Source: Falsihalocynthiibacter arcticus (GTDB lineage: Bacteria; Pseudomonadota; Alphaproteobacteria; Rhodobacterales; Rhodobacteraceae). From it: DNA of 64,000 nucleotides. This document shows, piece after piece, positions 1-8,977 of the stretch (its first letter is position 1; each line of letters starts with the position of its first letter). The position numbers were made by a program, and so were the translations under genes. The stretch spans positions 620,001 to 684,000 of the forward strand of contig NZ_CP014327.1 of assembly GCF_000812665.2 (NCBI RefSeq). Reading direction: 5' to 3'. Under the pieces are notes generated by a model that was given only the letters and a program-made list of their open reading frames with translations, ran no database searches and was not told where the DNA came from.

Positions 1-105
1 GCCCAAAAGGATCTCATCTGGGTTGTAATGACGGAAGGCAAACGGGTTTGTGCTGTCGGGGCCTTCGTATTTAATTTTATCTACGGGGAAAAAACCTGTG
101 CTCAT
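1..105 (-). CDS. xylA: Xylose isomerase, N-terminal part (runs off window)
   Basis: Reverse-strand reading from the ATG at 105 gives a 35-residue start with the order [26 protein letters not shown], the conserved N-terminus of class II D-xylose isomerase (xylose to xylulose, cytoplasmic, divalent-metal dependent). The remainder lies outside the window. Its ATG overlaps the TGA of the xylulokinase gene by four bases (ATGA), so the two are translationally coupled in the order xylB-xylA. The family match is by recognition of the motif; the catalytic residues are not visible in this fragment. Confidence 0.85.
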   Translation of the reverse strand, partial: MSTGFFPVDKIKYEGPDSTNPFAFRHYNPDEILLG

Positions 106-1556
106 TTTTTAATCGCCTTTATAGCTGGATAGAGTGCGCGATATTCTTCGTAGGCCTCTGAATAGGCGTCGGAAAATTCACTGCGCGGGGATACGGTTTT
201 GGCCACTTTAGGGCCGGTCATTACATCTTTGGGATCAGCGCCAGTGACGCCGACAATCGCGAGACGGGCCGCGCCAAGTGCGGCACCAAAATCGCCTGCT
301 TCGGGAAGGTCGATAGGCATATCAAGCAGGGTTGCCAACATCTCGACCCAATATTCCGACGCCGCGCCACCACCAATCGCCAGCACCCGTTTCAAGTCGG
401 TGCCCGTTGATTTCAACGCTTCAAGGTTGTCGCGAAGGGCAAATCCAACGCCCTCCATAACCGCCTGCGTGAGTTCCGCGTGGCCGGTACCAACATCCAT
501 CCCAATAAGGGACGCGCGGATTCTGCTGTCGTTATGGGGTGTGCGTTCGCCAGAAAGATACGGCAAGAACCGTATGTCGCTCGGGCCGGAGATTGTGGGT
601 CCCAAAAGGCCAGACAATTCCGCGGGCGTTGGACCAAGGTTTTTGGACAACCAGTTCATGCAATCCGTAGCTGCGAGGATGACCCCCATTTGGTACCAAG
701 TATTTGGAATAGCGTGGCAAAATGTATGCACGGCGCTTTCGGGTTTCGGGGAAAAGCATTCCTTCGCGGCAAGAATAACGCCAGAGGTTCCCAGCGAAAC
801 AAAGCCGTCGCCTTCGGAAAAGCACCCAACACCACAGGCCGCCACAGCATTGTCACCGCCGCCGCCAACAACCGTTACAGGGCCTTCTATGCCCCAATCG
901 CTTGCGAGAGAAGAACGCAACATACCTGCAGCTTCACTTCCTTCCACAAGGTCGGGCATCTGGTCCCGCCGCATGCCGGATTTTTCAAGAAGTTCCGCCG
1001 ACCATGCGCGTTTTCCAACGTCCAGCCAACTTGTACCCGCAGCGTCCGACATATCGCCGAAATATTCGCCCGTGAGCCAATAGCGCAGATAGTCCTTCGG
1101 AAGGAGTACCTTGTGAATTTGGGCGAAAATCTCGGGCTCGTGCTTTGCAACCCACGCCACTTTTGGCGCCGTAAAGCCAGGGAACACAATATTCCCCGAA
1201 AGTGCACGGAACCCATCGGTTCCGTCCATTTTGGCGGCCTCTTGAGCACTTCGCGTGTCATTCCACAGCATGCAGGGGCGCAAAACGTCGCCGTTTTTGT
1301 CCACCAGTGTCGCGCCATGCATGTGGCCCGAAATTCCAATGCCTCTAATTGCTGTGACAGCCGCCGGATTTGCCGCACGCAATGCATTGAGCGTTTTCTG
1401 ACAGGCCGCAATCCAAGCCGCAGGGTCCTGTTCGCTCCACCCAGAATGTGGATGCGACACCTCATAGTGCGCCTCCTCTGAGCCGAGGATTTCCCCACCC
1501 TCGGAAACCAAAATCGTCCGAAGCCCGGACGTGCCGAGGTCAAACCCAAGATACAT
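102..1556 (-). CDS. xylB: Xylulokinase
   Basis: A 484-residue FGGY-family sugar kinase, the usual length for XylB, which phosphorylates D-xylulose to xylulose 5-phosphate for the pentose phosphate pathway. Visible features are the N-terminal phosphate-binding start [12 protein letters not shown], the substrate-loop stretch [13 protein letters not shown], the FGGY-type segment [14 protein letters not shown] and the ATP-binding stretch [12 protein letters not shown] near the C-terminus. The ATG at 1556 is preferred over an upstream in-frame start at 1583 because GGGAGGA lies just upstream of it. It is the first gene of a minus-strand xylBA operon, and a likely promoter with a palindrome lies upstream. 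Confidence 0.93.
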   Translation of the reverse strand: MYLGFDLGTSGLRTILVSEGGEILGSEEAHYEVSHPHSGWSEQDPAAWIAACQKTLNALRAANPAAVTAIRGIGISGHMHGATLVDKNGDVLRPCMLWNDTRSAQEAAKMDGTDGFRALSGNIVFPGFTAPKVAWVAKHEPEIFAQIHKVLLPKDYLRYWLTGEYFGDMSDAAGTSWLDVGKRAWSAELLEKSGMRRDQMPDLVEGSEAAGMLRSSLASDWGIEGPVTVVGGGGDNAVAACGVGCFSEGDGFVSLGTSGVILAAKECFSPKPESAVHTFCHAIPNTWYQMGVILAATDCMNWLSKNLGPTPAELSGLLGPTISGPSDIRFLPYLSGERTPHNDSRIRASLIGMDVGTGHAELTQAVMEGVGFALRDNLEALKSTGTDLKRVLAIGGGAASEYWVEMLATLLDMPIDLPEAGDFGAALGAARLAIVGVTGADPKDVMTGPKVAKTVSPRSEFSDAYSEAYEEYRALYPAIKAIKK

Positions 1557-1599
1557 GACATTCCTCCCACAAGCGCGACCCAACCGAGTCGGCCCTTTA

Positions 1600-1643
1600 T
1601 TTTAATGATTAAAATATATTCACATCTAGACGGGCTTTGTCAA
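1600..1643 (-). promoter_or_regulatory. Probable xylBA promoter with AT-rich palindrome
   Basis: On the minus strand a perfect TTGACA (1638-1643) is followed after 19 bases by TATATT (1613-1618, five of six consensus positions), or less well by AATATA after 17. Overlapping the downstream side is the 15-bp palindrome TTTTAATGATTAAAA (1600-1614), placed where a repressor would block initiation. The elements are seen in the sequence; the regulator is not known, and the nearby IclR-type protein is one candidate. Confidence 0.5.
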
Positions 1644-1686
1644 CGGGCAGCACGCTTTCCAAGGGCAAAATTTGAGTAGAAAAAAC

Positions 1687-1723
1687 AATAAAGGGCCCGC
1701 TGTTTTCCAGCGGGCCCTTTATT
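1687..1723 (-). terminator. Rho-independent terminator after the ABC ATPase gene
   Basis: A perfect 16-bp stem (1687-1702 with 1708-1723) encloses the loop TTTTC; the core is AGGGCCCGCTG/CAGCGGGCCCT with AATA/TATT flanks. It lies just past the stop of the ATPase gene and before the xylBA promoter, so it separates the two minus-strand units. The A/T flanks on both sides would let it work in either direction. Confidence 0.85.
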
Positions 1724-1742
1724 CACTTAGCTTTTGTTACAG

Positions 1743-2801
1743 TTAACGAAAGCGCAATTCCGTTTGCGCATCAAAGAACATTGCGCTCGTTTCATCAATT
1801 TTCAAACCCACGGTCGCGCCAGAACGAGCGGGCTCCTCCTCGTGAGATTCGACAATGAGGCGACTACCATCCTTGGCCGTAAGGTACACATACGACACGC
1901 CGCCCAGGGATTCGGTAATATCTACGGTGTGTGTGTCCCCTGCAGGATCGACCACAATATGGTTGGGACGCACGCCGACAATCACTGCAGCTTCGGCCGC
2001 TGGGAGCGCAACCGATGTGGACACGGTTAATCCAATGCCTGGAACAAAAACACCGTCACCCGAAACCGTGCCATCAAAGAAGTTCATCGCAGGACTGCCA
2101 ATAAATCCGGCCACAAATTTATTATCTGGGTCGCGATACAACTCTAGCGGCGCCCCAACCTGTTCGATCCGCCCAGCGCGCAGCACAACAATTTTATCGG
2201 CAAGCGTCATCGCTTCTACCTGATCGTGCGTCACATAGATCATGGTCGCGCCGATTTCCTTGTGCAAACGCGCGATTTCAACCCGCATTTCCACCCGAAG
2301 CTCTGCGTCCAGATTTGAGAGCGGTTCGTCAAAGAGGAAAACTTCAGGTCCCCGAACAATTGCGCGGCCAATCGCAACCCGTTGACGCTGCCCACCGGAA
2401 AGCGCCTTTGGTTTGCGACCAAGGTAGTCGTCGAGTTTGAGAATTTTTGAGGCCGCCGAGACTTTTTCTTTAATCTCCGCCTTTGGGTGGCCAGTCATCT
2501 TAAGCCCAAAACCCATATTTTCTTCGACAGTCATATGCGGGTAAAGTGCGTATGTCTGGAAAACCATCGCGACACCCCGCTCGGCGGGGTCTCGATTTGT
2601 AACATCCTGCGCGCCGATACTAATTGCGCCACTTGTGGTTTCTTCCAAACCCGCAACCATGCGCAACAACGTGGATTTCCCACAACCAGACGGCCCAACA
2701 AATACACAGAATTCGCCATCTTCAATTTGAAGGTCAACGCCGTGGACCACCTGAACATCGCCATACCGTTTGATAATATCTTTAAGGATTACGCCTGACA
2801 T
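1743..2801 (-). CDS. Sugar ABC transporter ATP-binding protein (MalK/UgpC type)
   Basis: A 352-residue ATPase of the carbohydrate-uptake class 1 ABC family. Seen in order: Walker A GPSGCGKST (about residues 38-46), signature LSGGQRQRVAIGRA, Walker B VFLFDEPLSNLD, the H-loop VTHDQVEAM, and a C-terminal TOBE-type region of about 110 residues typical of MalK/UgpC/MsmK. It should energise the binding protein and permeases encoded divergently from 3751. Its start overlaps the end of the IclR gene by 13 bases, so regulator and ATPase share a transcript while the rest of the transporter is on the other strand. ATPases of this type are often shared between several sugar importers. Confidence 0.9.
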   Translation of the reverse strand: MSGVILKDIIKRYGDVQVVHGVDLQIEDGEFCVFVGPSGCGKSTLLRMVAGLEETTSGAISIGAQDVTNRDPAERGVAMVFQTYALYPHMTVEENMGFGLKMTGHPKAEIKEKVSAASKILKLDDYLGRKPKALSGGQRQRVAIGRAIVRGPEVFLFDEPLSNLDAELRVEMRVEIARLHKEIGATMIYVTHDQVEAMTLADKIVVLRAGRIEQVGAPLELYRDPDNKFVAGFIGSPAMNFFDGTVSGDGVFVPGIGLTVSTSVALPAAEAAVIVGVRPNHIVVDPAGDTHTVDITESLGGVSYVYLTAKDGSRLIVESHEEEPARSGATVGLKIDETSAMFFDAQTELRFR

Positions 2802-3613
2802 TTAGAATATCCTGTTTTTTGAGTTTGAGTTTTTTGATCAGGGAAGTGCCAGTTCCGCATGACCTCTTGAATTTGCTTCGTGGTTTCCTGCATTTTCGGT
2901 ACGAGTTTTTCGAGTTCGGAAAGGCTACTACGGTGTGTAGAACTGGTTATGGACAGGCCGCCAAGCACGCGCCCACCTTCAGTAAGAATGGGAAGTGCGA
3001 CGCAGATAATGTTTGGTTCGTGCTCCTCGTCATCAAACGCGTAGCCTCGTTGCCGAATGACTACGAGATCTTCACGCAAAGCAGCGTCGTCGCATCGGGT
3101 CTTTGGAGTGAAACGGTGGTAAGATTGTTGAAGGAGCAGCGCTGCGAGGTCTTTCTCCGGAAGGAACGCCAACATAGCCTTGCCAACGCCCGTGCAGTAG
3201 GCGGGGCCCACTTTCCCTGCCATCGAGTACATTTGGATCGGGTCGCGTGCATTGCGTTTGTCCACATAAAGCACCTGCGCATGGTCGAGTTGGGCAAGGT
3301 GAACAGTTTCACCGACCGACCGCGAAAGTGCGTCTATAAAGGGGCGCGCCAATGGTGCGAGCGAACTTTGGGACCAAGCGGCATGTGCGAGCCCCAAAAG
3401 CCGCACCCCTAACGCATAGGTTTGTGCTTCCGGATCAAACGAAAGCATCCTTTGGCTCGTGAGGGTTTGGATGAGTCGGTAGAGAGTCGCCTTAGGGTAG
3501 GGGCTGGCGTTCAGCAATTCCGAAAATCGTATGGGCCGCTCAAAATGCGCAACCATATCAAGCACTTCCAGCGCTTTCCCAACGGTTCCGTCCCCGCTTC
3601 CGTGTCCTGCCAT
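2789..3613 (-). CDS. IclR-family transcriptional regulator
   Basis: 274 residues, the normal IclR length. The N-terminus carries a winged helix (VGKALEVLDMVAHFERPIRFSELLN, then YPKATLYRLIQTL as recognition helix), and the C-terminal two-thirds is the IclR effector domain with GETVHLAQLD, YCTGVGKAMLAFLP and GLSITSS. Proteins of this family usually repress or activate an adjacent catabolic operon in response to a sugar or acid metabolite. It is transcribed away from the sugar-binding-protein operon, and an inverted repeat lies in the shared intergenic region. The effector is unknown; galactose, galactonate or a 2-keto-3-deoxy acid would fit the neighbours. Confidence 0.9.
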   Translation of the reverse strand: MAGHGSGDGTVGKALEVLDMVAHFERPIRFSELLNASPYPKATLYRLIQTLTSQRMLSFDPEAQTYALGVRLLGLAHAAWSQSSLAPLARPFIDALSRSVGETVHLAQLDHAQVLYVDKRNARDPIQMYSMAGKVGPAYCTGVGKAMLAFLPEKDLAALLLQQSYHRFTPKTRCDDAALREDLVVIRQRGYAFDDEEHEPNIICVALPILTEGGRVLGGLSITSSTHRSSLSELEKLVPKMQETTKQIQEVMRNWHFPDQKTQTQKTGYSKCQA

Positions 3614-3694
3614 TCGTTCTTCCTCCCGAGTTTCCCCAAGGCTCTACCTTAAGAAACTGTTGACAACCCTACCTGATTCGCCTCATGGTTTCAA

Positions 3695-3717
3695 TATGTG
3701 GAATTGAGTTTCACATA
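3695..3717. promoter_or_regulatory. Inverted-repeat operator between IclR gene and sugar operon
   Basis: TATGTGGAA (3695-3703) and TTTCACATA (3709-3717) form a near-perfect inverted repeat (one mismatch) around TTGAG, and a third half-like AGTGGAA follows at once. A TTGACA at 3660-3665 upstream could be a -35 element, but no convincing -10 was found at the right spacing. Size and place fit an IclR-type operator; binding by the neighbouring regulator is inference. Confidence 0.5.
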
Positions 3718-3750
3718 GTGGAACAAATATACGAACTTTGGGAGGACACA

Positions 3751-4998
3751 ATGAGTTCTATTATTAAAGCGACCCTCGCGGCGCTCCTTACGTCTGCAGC
3801 CTTTGCAGGCACTGCGTCGGCGGAACTAACCGGCGACCTGAGAATTTTCTTGGACACATCCAACCCTGCGCCCCGCGCAACGATGGAAGGCATGATTGCC
3901 GATTTCCAAGCTTTGAATCCAGACCTCACGATCGAAACAACGATTATCGATCGCGAAGCCTATAAAACACAAATTCGCAATTTCTTAACGGCTGACGCAC
4001 CTGACGTTGCAACGTGGTATGCGGGCAACCGGATGTTGCCCTACGTAAACGCGGGCCTTTTTGACGACGTTTCCGACCTTTGGGGCGATGAAATGTCCGC
4101 CGATCTTGCGTCGACAAAACCGTCGATGACAATCGAAGGCAAGCAATACGGCGTTCCCTACACATACTACCAATGGGGCGTTTACTATCGCAAAGACATC
4201 TTCGACAAATTCGGCCTTTCCGAGCCTAAAACATGGGAAGAAGAATTGGCAAACTGTCAGGTTCTCCTCGACAACGGCATCAAGTGCTACACAATCGGCA
4301 CAAAATACCTTTGGACCGCGGGCGGCTGGTTTGACTATCTCTCGCTGCGGACCCACGGTTATGAATTCCACATGGACCTCACCGCCGGAAAAATCAGCTG
4401 GGAAGATGATCGCGTAAAAGAGATCTTCGCTCACTGGCGCGAATTGATCGACATGGGTGCCTTCGTTGATAACCACACATCCTACAGCTGGCAAGAAGCC
4501 CTGCCCTTCATGGTCAAAGGCGAAGCTGCCTCCTACCTAATGGGTAACTTTGCGGTTGCACAATTGCGCGAAGCTGGCCTGACGGACGATCAGTTGGACT
4601 TCTATCAGTTCCCATTGATCACAGAGGGCGTTCCAATGGCGGAAGATGCGCCAACCGACACGTTCCACATCCCGTCGCAAGCCAAAAACAAAGAAAACGC
4701 GCGTGCGTTCCTTCAATATGTTGCTTCTGCTGACGTGCAAACAGCGATCAATGCTGGGGACAAATTGGGCCAACTTCCTGTGAACAAAAACAGCTCGGTT
4801 GACGACGACAAATTCCTTCAAGAAGGCTTTGTCGTTCTCTCCAACTCGGCTGGTCTTGCGCAGTTCTTTGACCGCGACGCACCTGCGGAAATGGCCAAAG
4901 CAGGGATGGAAGGTTTCCAAGAATTCATGGTGAAGCCTGATAATCTTGACGAAATTCTTGCCCGTCTCGAGAAAACACGCGGCCAAGTTTACGAATAA
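3751..4998 (+). CDS. Sugar ABC transporter periplasmic binding protein
   Basis: A 415-residue extracellular solute-binding protein of the carbohydrate family 1 type. A Sec signal peptide ends with TASA (residues about 1-24), followed by a mature protein with the typical TSNPAPRATMEGMIADFQALNPDL start and YGVPYTYYQWGVYYRKDIFD hinge-region motif. The ATG at 3751 was chosen because GGAGG lies at 3741-3745 and the signal peptide begins there; an in-frame upstream extension would spoil it. First gene of the plus-strand galactoside operon, so an oligosaccharide such as melibiose, raffinose or lactose is a plausible ligand (inference from the two glycosidases downstream). Confidence 0.92.
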   Translation: MSSIIKATLAALLTSAAFAGTASAELTGDLRIFLDTSNPAPRATMEGMIADFQALNPDLTIETTIIDREAYKTQIRNFLTADAPDVATWYAGNRMLPYVNAGLFDDVSDLWGDEMSADLASTKPSMTIEGKQYGVPYTYYQWGVYYRKDIFDKFGLSEPKTWEEELANCQVLLDNGIKCYTIGTKYLWTAGGWFDYLSLRTHGYEFHMDLTAGKISWEDDRVKEIFAHWRELIDMGAFVDNHTSYSWQEALPFMVKGEAASYLMGNFAVAQLREAGLTDDQLDFYQFPLITEGVPMAEDAPTDTFHIPSQAKNKENARAFLQYVASADVQTAINAGDKLGQLPVNKNSSVDDDKFLQEGFVVLSNSAGLAQFFDRDAPAEMAKAGMEGFQEFMVKPDNLDEILARLEKTRGQVYE

Positions 4999-5008
4999 GA
5001 TATTGTGG

Positions 5009-5037
5009 AAGGGGCGGGCCGCATGCGCTCGCCCCTT
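5009..5037 (+). promoter_or_regulatory. Intercistronic hairpin after binding-protein gene
   Basis: AAGGGGCG (5009-5016) pairs with CGCCCCTT (5030-5037) across a 13-base loop, followed by a short T/C tract. It sits between the binding-protein stop and the first permease start. Such hairpins commonly stabilise the upstream message or partly terminate, giving more binding protein than permease. Confidence 0.6.
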
Positions 5038-5073
5038 TTCCCCTTTCCCCTCCTTGGAAAACGAAAGCACATC

Positions 5074-6000
5074 ATGACGGATTCAGCTCTCGCAGATGTT
5101 GCCGCACTAGGCCCAAAAAAACCTTGGTGGCGCAGAAATCAACAAAAAGTCACCCCTTGGCTTTTCCTCGCTCCAGGCATTCTCTTTTTTCTCGTTTATG
5201 TGATTGTTCCGATTTTCCAATCATTCCAGATTTCCTTTCTGGATTGGGACGGCTTGGGCCAGAAAGAATTTATCGGCTTGGGCAACTACGTCGAGCTGAT
5301 GGACGATGAGGCCTTTTACACGTCCCTTAAAAACAACATCATCTGGTTGACGCTCTATCTTCTGGCAGTTCCAGCGGGCTTGTTTATCGCTCTTTTCCTA
5401 AACCAAACCGTCACCGGAATTCGTCTGTATAAATCGCTTTTCTTCTTTCCTTTCGTGATCTCGCAAGTCGTTGTGGGTTTAGTTTTTAGCTGGTTCTATG
5501 ACCCGACCTTTGGCTTGATGAACGAATTTATTGGCCTCTTTGGCCTTGGCCCCATTGCGGTTCTTGGCGACGAACGCTTTGTGACTTACGGGATTATTGC
5601 CGCGGGTCTTTGGCCCCAGACAGCCTATTGTATGATCCTCTATCTGACCGGCCTCAATGCGGTTGACCCAGAACAAATCGAAGCGGCCCGTTTGGACGGC
5701 GCCAAGGGAATCAAGATGCTGTGGTATGTGGTGCTGCCACAACTGCGCCCCGCGACGTTTATTGCCTTTGTGGTGACGATCATTGGTGCGCTGCGCAGTT
5801 TTGACCTGATTTCGATCATGACCCAAGGTGGTCCATGGGGCTCCTCTCGCGTGTTGTCGTTCTATATGTATGAAAAATCGCTGTCGGAATATGGCTTTAG
5901 AATGGGATACGGCGCCGCGATTGCTGTGATCTTGTTCCTGATCATGATGGTGTTCATTACGATCTTCCTTGTAAAAATGTACCGCGACGAGAAAGGGTAA
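5074..6000 (+). CDS. Sugar ABC transporter permease (MalF/UgpA type)
   Basis: 308 residues with about six membrane segments, beginning after a cytoplasmic stretch of roughly 25 residues (WLFLAPGILFFLVYVIVPIF is the first segment). The cytoplasmic EAA-type loop EAARLDGAKGIKMLWYVVLPQL lies about two-thirds along and couples to the ATPase. The ATG at 5074 gives the normal family N-terminus; the longer in-frame frame starting at 5005 would run through the intercistronic hairpin. It is followed four bases later by the second permease. Confidence 0.9.
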   Translation: MTDSALADVAALGPKKPWWRRNQQKVTPWLFLAPGILFFLVYVIVPIFQSFQISFLDWDGLGQKEFIGLGNYVELMDDEAFYTSLKNNIIWLTLYLLAVPAGLFIALFLNQTVTGIRLYKSLFFFPFVISQVVVGLVFSWFYDPTFGLMNEFIGLFGLGPIAVLGDERFVTYGIIAAGLWPQTAYCMILYLTGLNAVDPEQIEAARLDGAKGIKMLWYVVLPQLRPATFIAFVVTIIGALRSFDLISIMTQGGPWGSSRVLSFYMYEKSLSEYGFRMGYGAAIAVILFLIMMVFITIFLVKMYRDEKG

Positions 6001-6004
6001 ACCC

Positions 6005-6853
6005 ATGTTCCCCACCCCCATTGATAAAACCTCGCGGGCTTGGCAGCTCACCTACCAAACTATGCTCCCTTTGGCCCTCATCATGTGGCTTCTGCCCTTG
6101 ATTGCGGTTGCCATTTTCTCGGTCAAACCCGCCGCCGATTTCGCAAGCGGCAATTATTGGGGCATGCCCAGTAGCTTTGACTTTCTCGCCAACTACACCC
6201 GCGTGTTCGCCGAAAGCCCAATGCCGCGCTATATTCTCAACTCGTTCTTCATCACAGTTCCAACTGTGATCGGCGCAGTTGCCTTGTCTTGCATGACGGG
6301 TTTTGCCCTCGGCGTGTATAAATTCAAAGGCAATATTTGGATCTTTTTCCTCTTTGTCGCCGGGAATTTTGTGCCATTCCAAATCTTGATGGTTCCAGTG
6401 CGTGACATGACCATTAGCTTGGGTCTTTATGACACCAAAACGGGTCTTGTGATGTTTCACATCGCGTTTCAAACTGGGTTTTGCACCCTCTTTATGCGCA
6501 ATTTCATCAAGGCCCTGCCGCATGAATTGATTGAAGCTGCCCGCGTAGAGGGCGTCGCGGAATGGCGCATTTTCTGGTACGTTGTGCTGCCCCTCATGAA
6601 GCCCGCAATCGCGGCGCTTTCGGTGTTGATTTTCACCTTCATCTGGAACGATTTTTTCTGGGCAGTCGTCTTGACCCAAGGCCCCGATTCACAGCCCGTG
6701 ACGGCAGGCATCACAAGCTTCAACGCGCAATTCGGGACCGCCTATCACATGCTCTCCGCAGGCTCGATCATCGCGGCGCTTCCACCAGTTGCAATGTTCT
6801 TCTTGATGCAGAAACACTTCATCGCGGGTCTAACCTTGGGTGCCGTAAAATGA
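6005..6853 (+). CDS. Sugar ABC transporter permease (MalG/UgpE type)
   Basis: 282 residues, six predicted membrane segments, with the coupling loop EAARVEGVAEWRIFWYVVLP and the C-terminal ending IAGLTLGAVK typical of MalG/UgpE partners. It forms the heteromeric channel with the product of the preceding gene. Its TGA overlaps the ATG of the alpha-galactosidase gene (ATGA at 6850-6853), tying transport to hydrolysis. Confidence 0.9.
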   Translation: MFPTPIDKTSRAWQLTYQTMLPLALIMWLLPLIAVAIFSVKPAADFASGNYWGMPSSFDFLANYTRVFAESPMPRYILNSFFITVPTVIGAVALSCMTGFALGVYKFKGNIWIFFLFVAGNFVPFQILMVPVRDMTISLGLYDTKTGLVMFHIAFQTGFCTLFMRNFIKALPHELIEAARVEGVAEWRIFWYVVLPLMKPAIAALSVLIFTFIWNDFFWAVVLTQGPDSQPVTAGITSFNAQFGTAYHMLSAGSIIAALPPVAMFFLMQKHFIAGLTLGAVK

Positions 6854-8949
6854 CTTCGACTTGGCGGCTGGATTCACCGACCCAAACTTTGGTTTTGGCC
6901 TCTGAGGGCCAACTGCCAAGTGTTATATACTGGGGGGCACTTCTCCCCAGTTCTGAAGACCTCTCAGCGCTTTATGCCATGAGTAAATTGGACGTCACAG
7001 GCGGGATGCTCGATACGGTTCCCCCTTTGACGATCTGCCCCGTTGCGGGAGACAGTTTCCCCGGCCACGCAGGGCTTTCCTTGCGCGACGCTCAAGGCAA
7101 ACGCCTGTTGCTGGACTTTGCGCAGGTTGACGTCTCCCAAGTTGCTTCCCTCCTAAAAATCAATGCCCGCGACGCGATCTCTGGCGTCACATATACCGCC
7201 AGTTTTGCAGCAGATAGCGGAACGGGGGTTATTACCGCGCGGGCCGCTATCGCCTCTGAACACCCCGTAATCATTGAGCATTTTAGCGCGCCAGTTCTTC
7301 CCGCGCCCCAACAAGCCAATGAGATGATCGACTTCGCTGGCAAGTGGATTGGCGAATTTCAAGCGGTCACAACCCCATGGCAAGCAGGCATTCGGGCGCG
7401 CAATACGCCAACAGGCCGAAGCGGCCACGAGCAATTTCCGGGGCTTTACCTGCCCGAAACGGGTGCTAAAAACACGCACGGATCGGTCTACGCCCTGCAC
7501 TATGGCTGGGCCGGTGGCAACTGTATGATTGCCGAGGAACTGCCGGATGGCCGCCGCCAAGTTCAGTTCGGACCTGCCACCGGATCTATAACCACTGCCG
7601 TCACATCCTTTGAAACCGCGCCCCTCTATTTGGCATATTCAAACGCTGGCATGAACGGCTGCGCGATTTCTTTTCAGCGCCATGTGCGCGATCGGATTAT
7701 CACATGGCCCCGCCGCAATCGCCCCGTACATTACAACTGTTGGGAAGCGATTTATTTTGACCATGATCTCGCCACCCTTTCCGAAATTGCCACCCGCGCC
7801 GCTGCCCTTGGGGCCGAGCGTTTCGTGTTGGACGATGGTTGGTTTGGCAAGCGGGATGACGACACTTCTTCGCTGGGTGACTGGGTTTTGGATCGGCGCA
7901 AATGGCCTGATGGCCTGACGCCCCTCATCACGCATGTGAAATCGTTGGGCATGGGTTTTGGCCTTTGGTTTGAGCCAGAAATGGTCAATCCAGACAGCGA
8001 CCTCTATCGTTCCCATCCGGAATGGGCCCTTGGTCGCGCGGAACAGATTTTGGGACGCCAGCAAATGGTGCTCGATATGGCGCGTGCCGATGTGCGCGGC
8101 TATCTCTATGATTTGATCGCCGATGTTCTAGTGCACCACGAAATTGAATACATAAAATGGGATCACAACCGCGTTTTGCCCGCCAATGATGTCGCCCAAA
8201 CTGAAGGTGTCTATGCTCTCATGGATCGACTTCGCGCCAACTTCCCCGATGTTGAAATCGAGAGTTGCTCGTCTGGTGGCGGACGTATGGACTATGGTAT
8301 TTTGGAACGCACGCAGCGTGTTTGGCTGTCCGATAGCAACGACGCAATTGAGCGCCAGCACATTCAACATAACGCCGCACTTTTCCTACCTGCAAGCGTA
8401 ACGGGCAGCCACGTTGGCCCCCGTCATTGCCACACATCTGGACGCACGCTGAATATGAGTCTGCGCGCGTGGACCGCCGCCCAACGCCATCTCGGCTTTG
8501 AAATGGACCCCCGTGAATTGAGCGATGCCGAGACCGAGACCCTGACGACAGTTACTCACTGGTGGAAATCCAATCGCGACTGGATGCTCGAAGGTGATAT
8601 TCATCGCCTAGATGCGCCCGATCCCGAAATCACTGCCGAAATACAAATCGCCCGCGATGGGCAGGATTTTGTATGCTTCATTGCCAAAACCGCGAATTTC
8701 AAACAGGTCTTGCCGCGCCCCATTCGCCTTACAGGGTTAGTGCCAAATGCCACTTATGAGGTGTCCCTCATTAACGCCGCAGACCCGAGCTCTGCTTCGC
8801 CACCTTCACGCGGGGATTGCGCCCTAAACGCGGGAGATGTCACCCTTTCAGGCGCCGCATTGATGCAATTGGGGTTGACCCTCCCCTGTAGTTTCCCCGA
8901 AACAATTTTCGTGGTTCAAGGCAAATGCCTCGACCTCATTAAACTATAA
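6850..8949 (+). CDS. Alpha-galactosidase, glycoside hydrolase family 36
   Basis: 699 residues, the common bacterial GH36 length. An N-terminal beta-sandwich region (about 1-290) precedes the TIM barrel with FVLDDGWFGKRDDD, GLWFEPEMVNPDSDL, the nucleophile motif KWDHNR (Asp438), CSSGGGRMDYG and the acid/base region WLSDSNDAIER (Asp495). The family hydrolyses terminal alpha-1,6-galactosides such as melibiose and raffinose. No signal peptide is seen, so it acts in the cytoplasm on imported sugar. The start at 6850 overlaps the permease stop; a longer in-frame extension into the permease gene is a shadow. Confidence 0.93.
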   Translation: MTSTWRLDSPTQTLVLASEGQLPSVIYWGALLPSSEDLSALYAMSKLDVTGGMLDTVPPLTICPVAGDSFPGHAGLSLRDAQGKRLLLDFAQVDVSQVASLLKINARDAISGVTYTASFAADSGTGVITARAAIASEHPVIIEHFSAPVLPAPQQANEMIDFAGKWIGEFQAVTTPWQAGIRARNTPTGRSGHEQFPGLYLPETGAKNTHGSVYALHYGWAGGNCMIAEELPDGRRQVQFGPATGSITTAVTSFETAPLYLAYSNAGMNGCAISFQRHVRDRIITWPRRNRPVHYNCWEAIYFDHDLATLSEIATRAAALGAERFVLDDGWFGKRDDDTSSLGDWVLDRRKWPDGLTPLITHVKSLGMGFGLWFEPEMVNPDSDLYRSHPEWALGRAEQILGRQQMVLDMARADVRGYLYDLIADVLVHHEIEYIKWDHNRVLPANDVAQTEGVYALMDRLRANFPDVEIESCSSGGGRMDYGILERTQRVWLSDSNDAIERQHIQHNAALFLPASVTGSHVGPRHCHTSGRTLNMSLRAWTAAQRHLGFEMDPRELSDAETETLTTVTHWWKSNRDWMLEGDIHRLDAPDPEITAEIQIARDGQDFVCFIAKTANFKQVLPRPIRLTGLVPNATYEVSLINAADPSSASPPSRGDCALNAGDVTLSGAALMQLGLTLPCSFPETIFVVQGKCLDLIKL

Positions 8950-8977
8950 ATTATAAATTATACGATTGGACCCGACC

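Noticed and set aside
199-1481. Long plus-strand open frames opposite xylB
   Set aside because: They mirror the xylB codons on the other strand, lack ribosome-binding sites and show no family motif.
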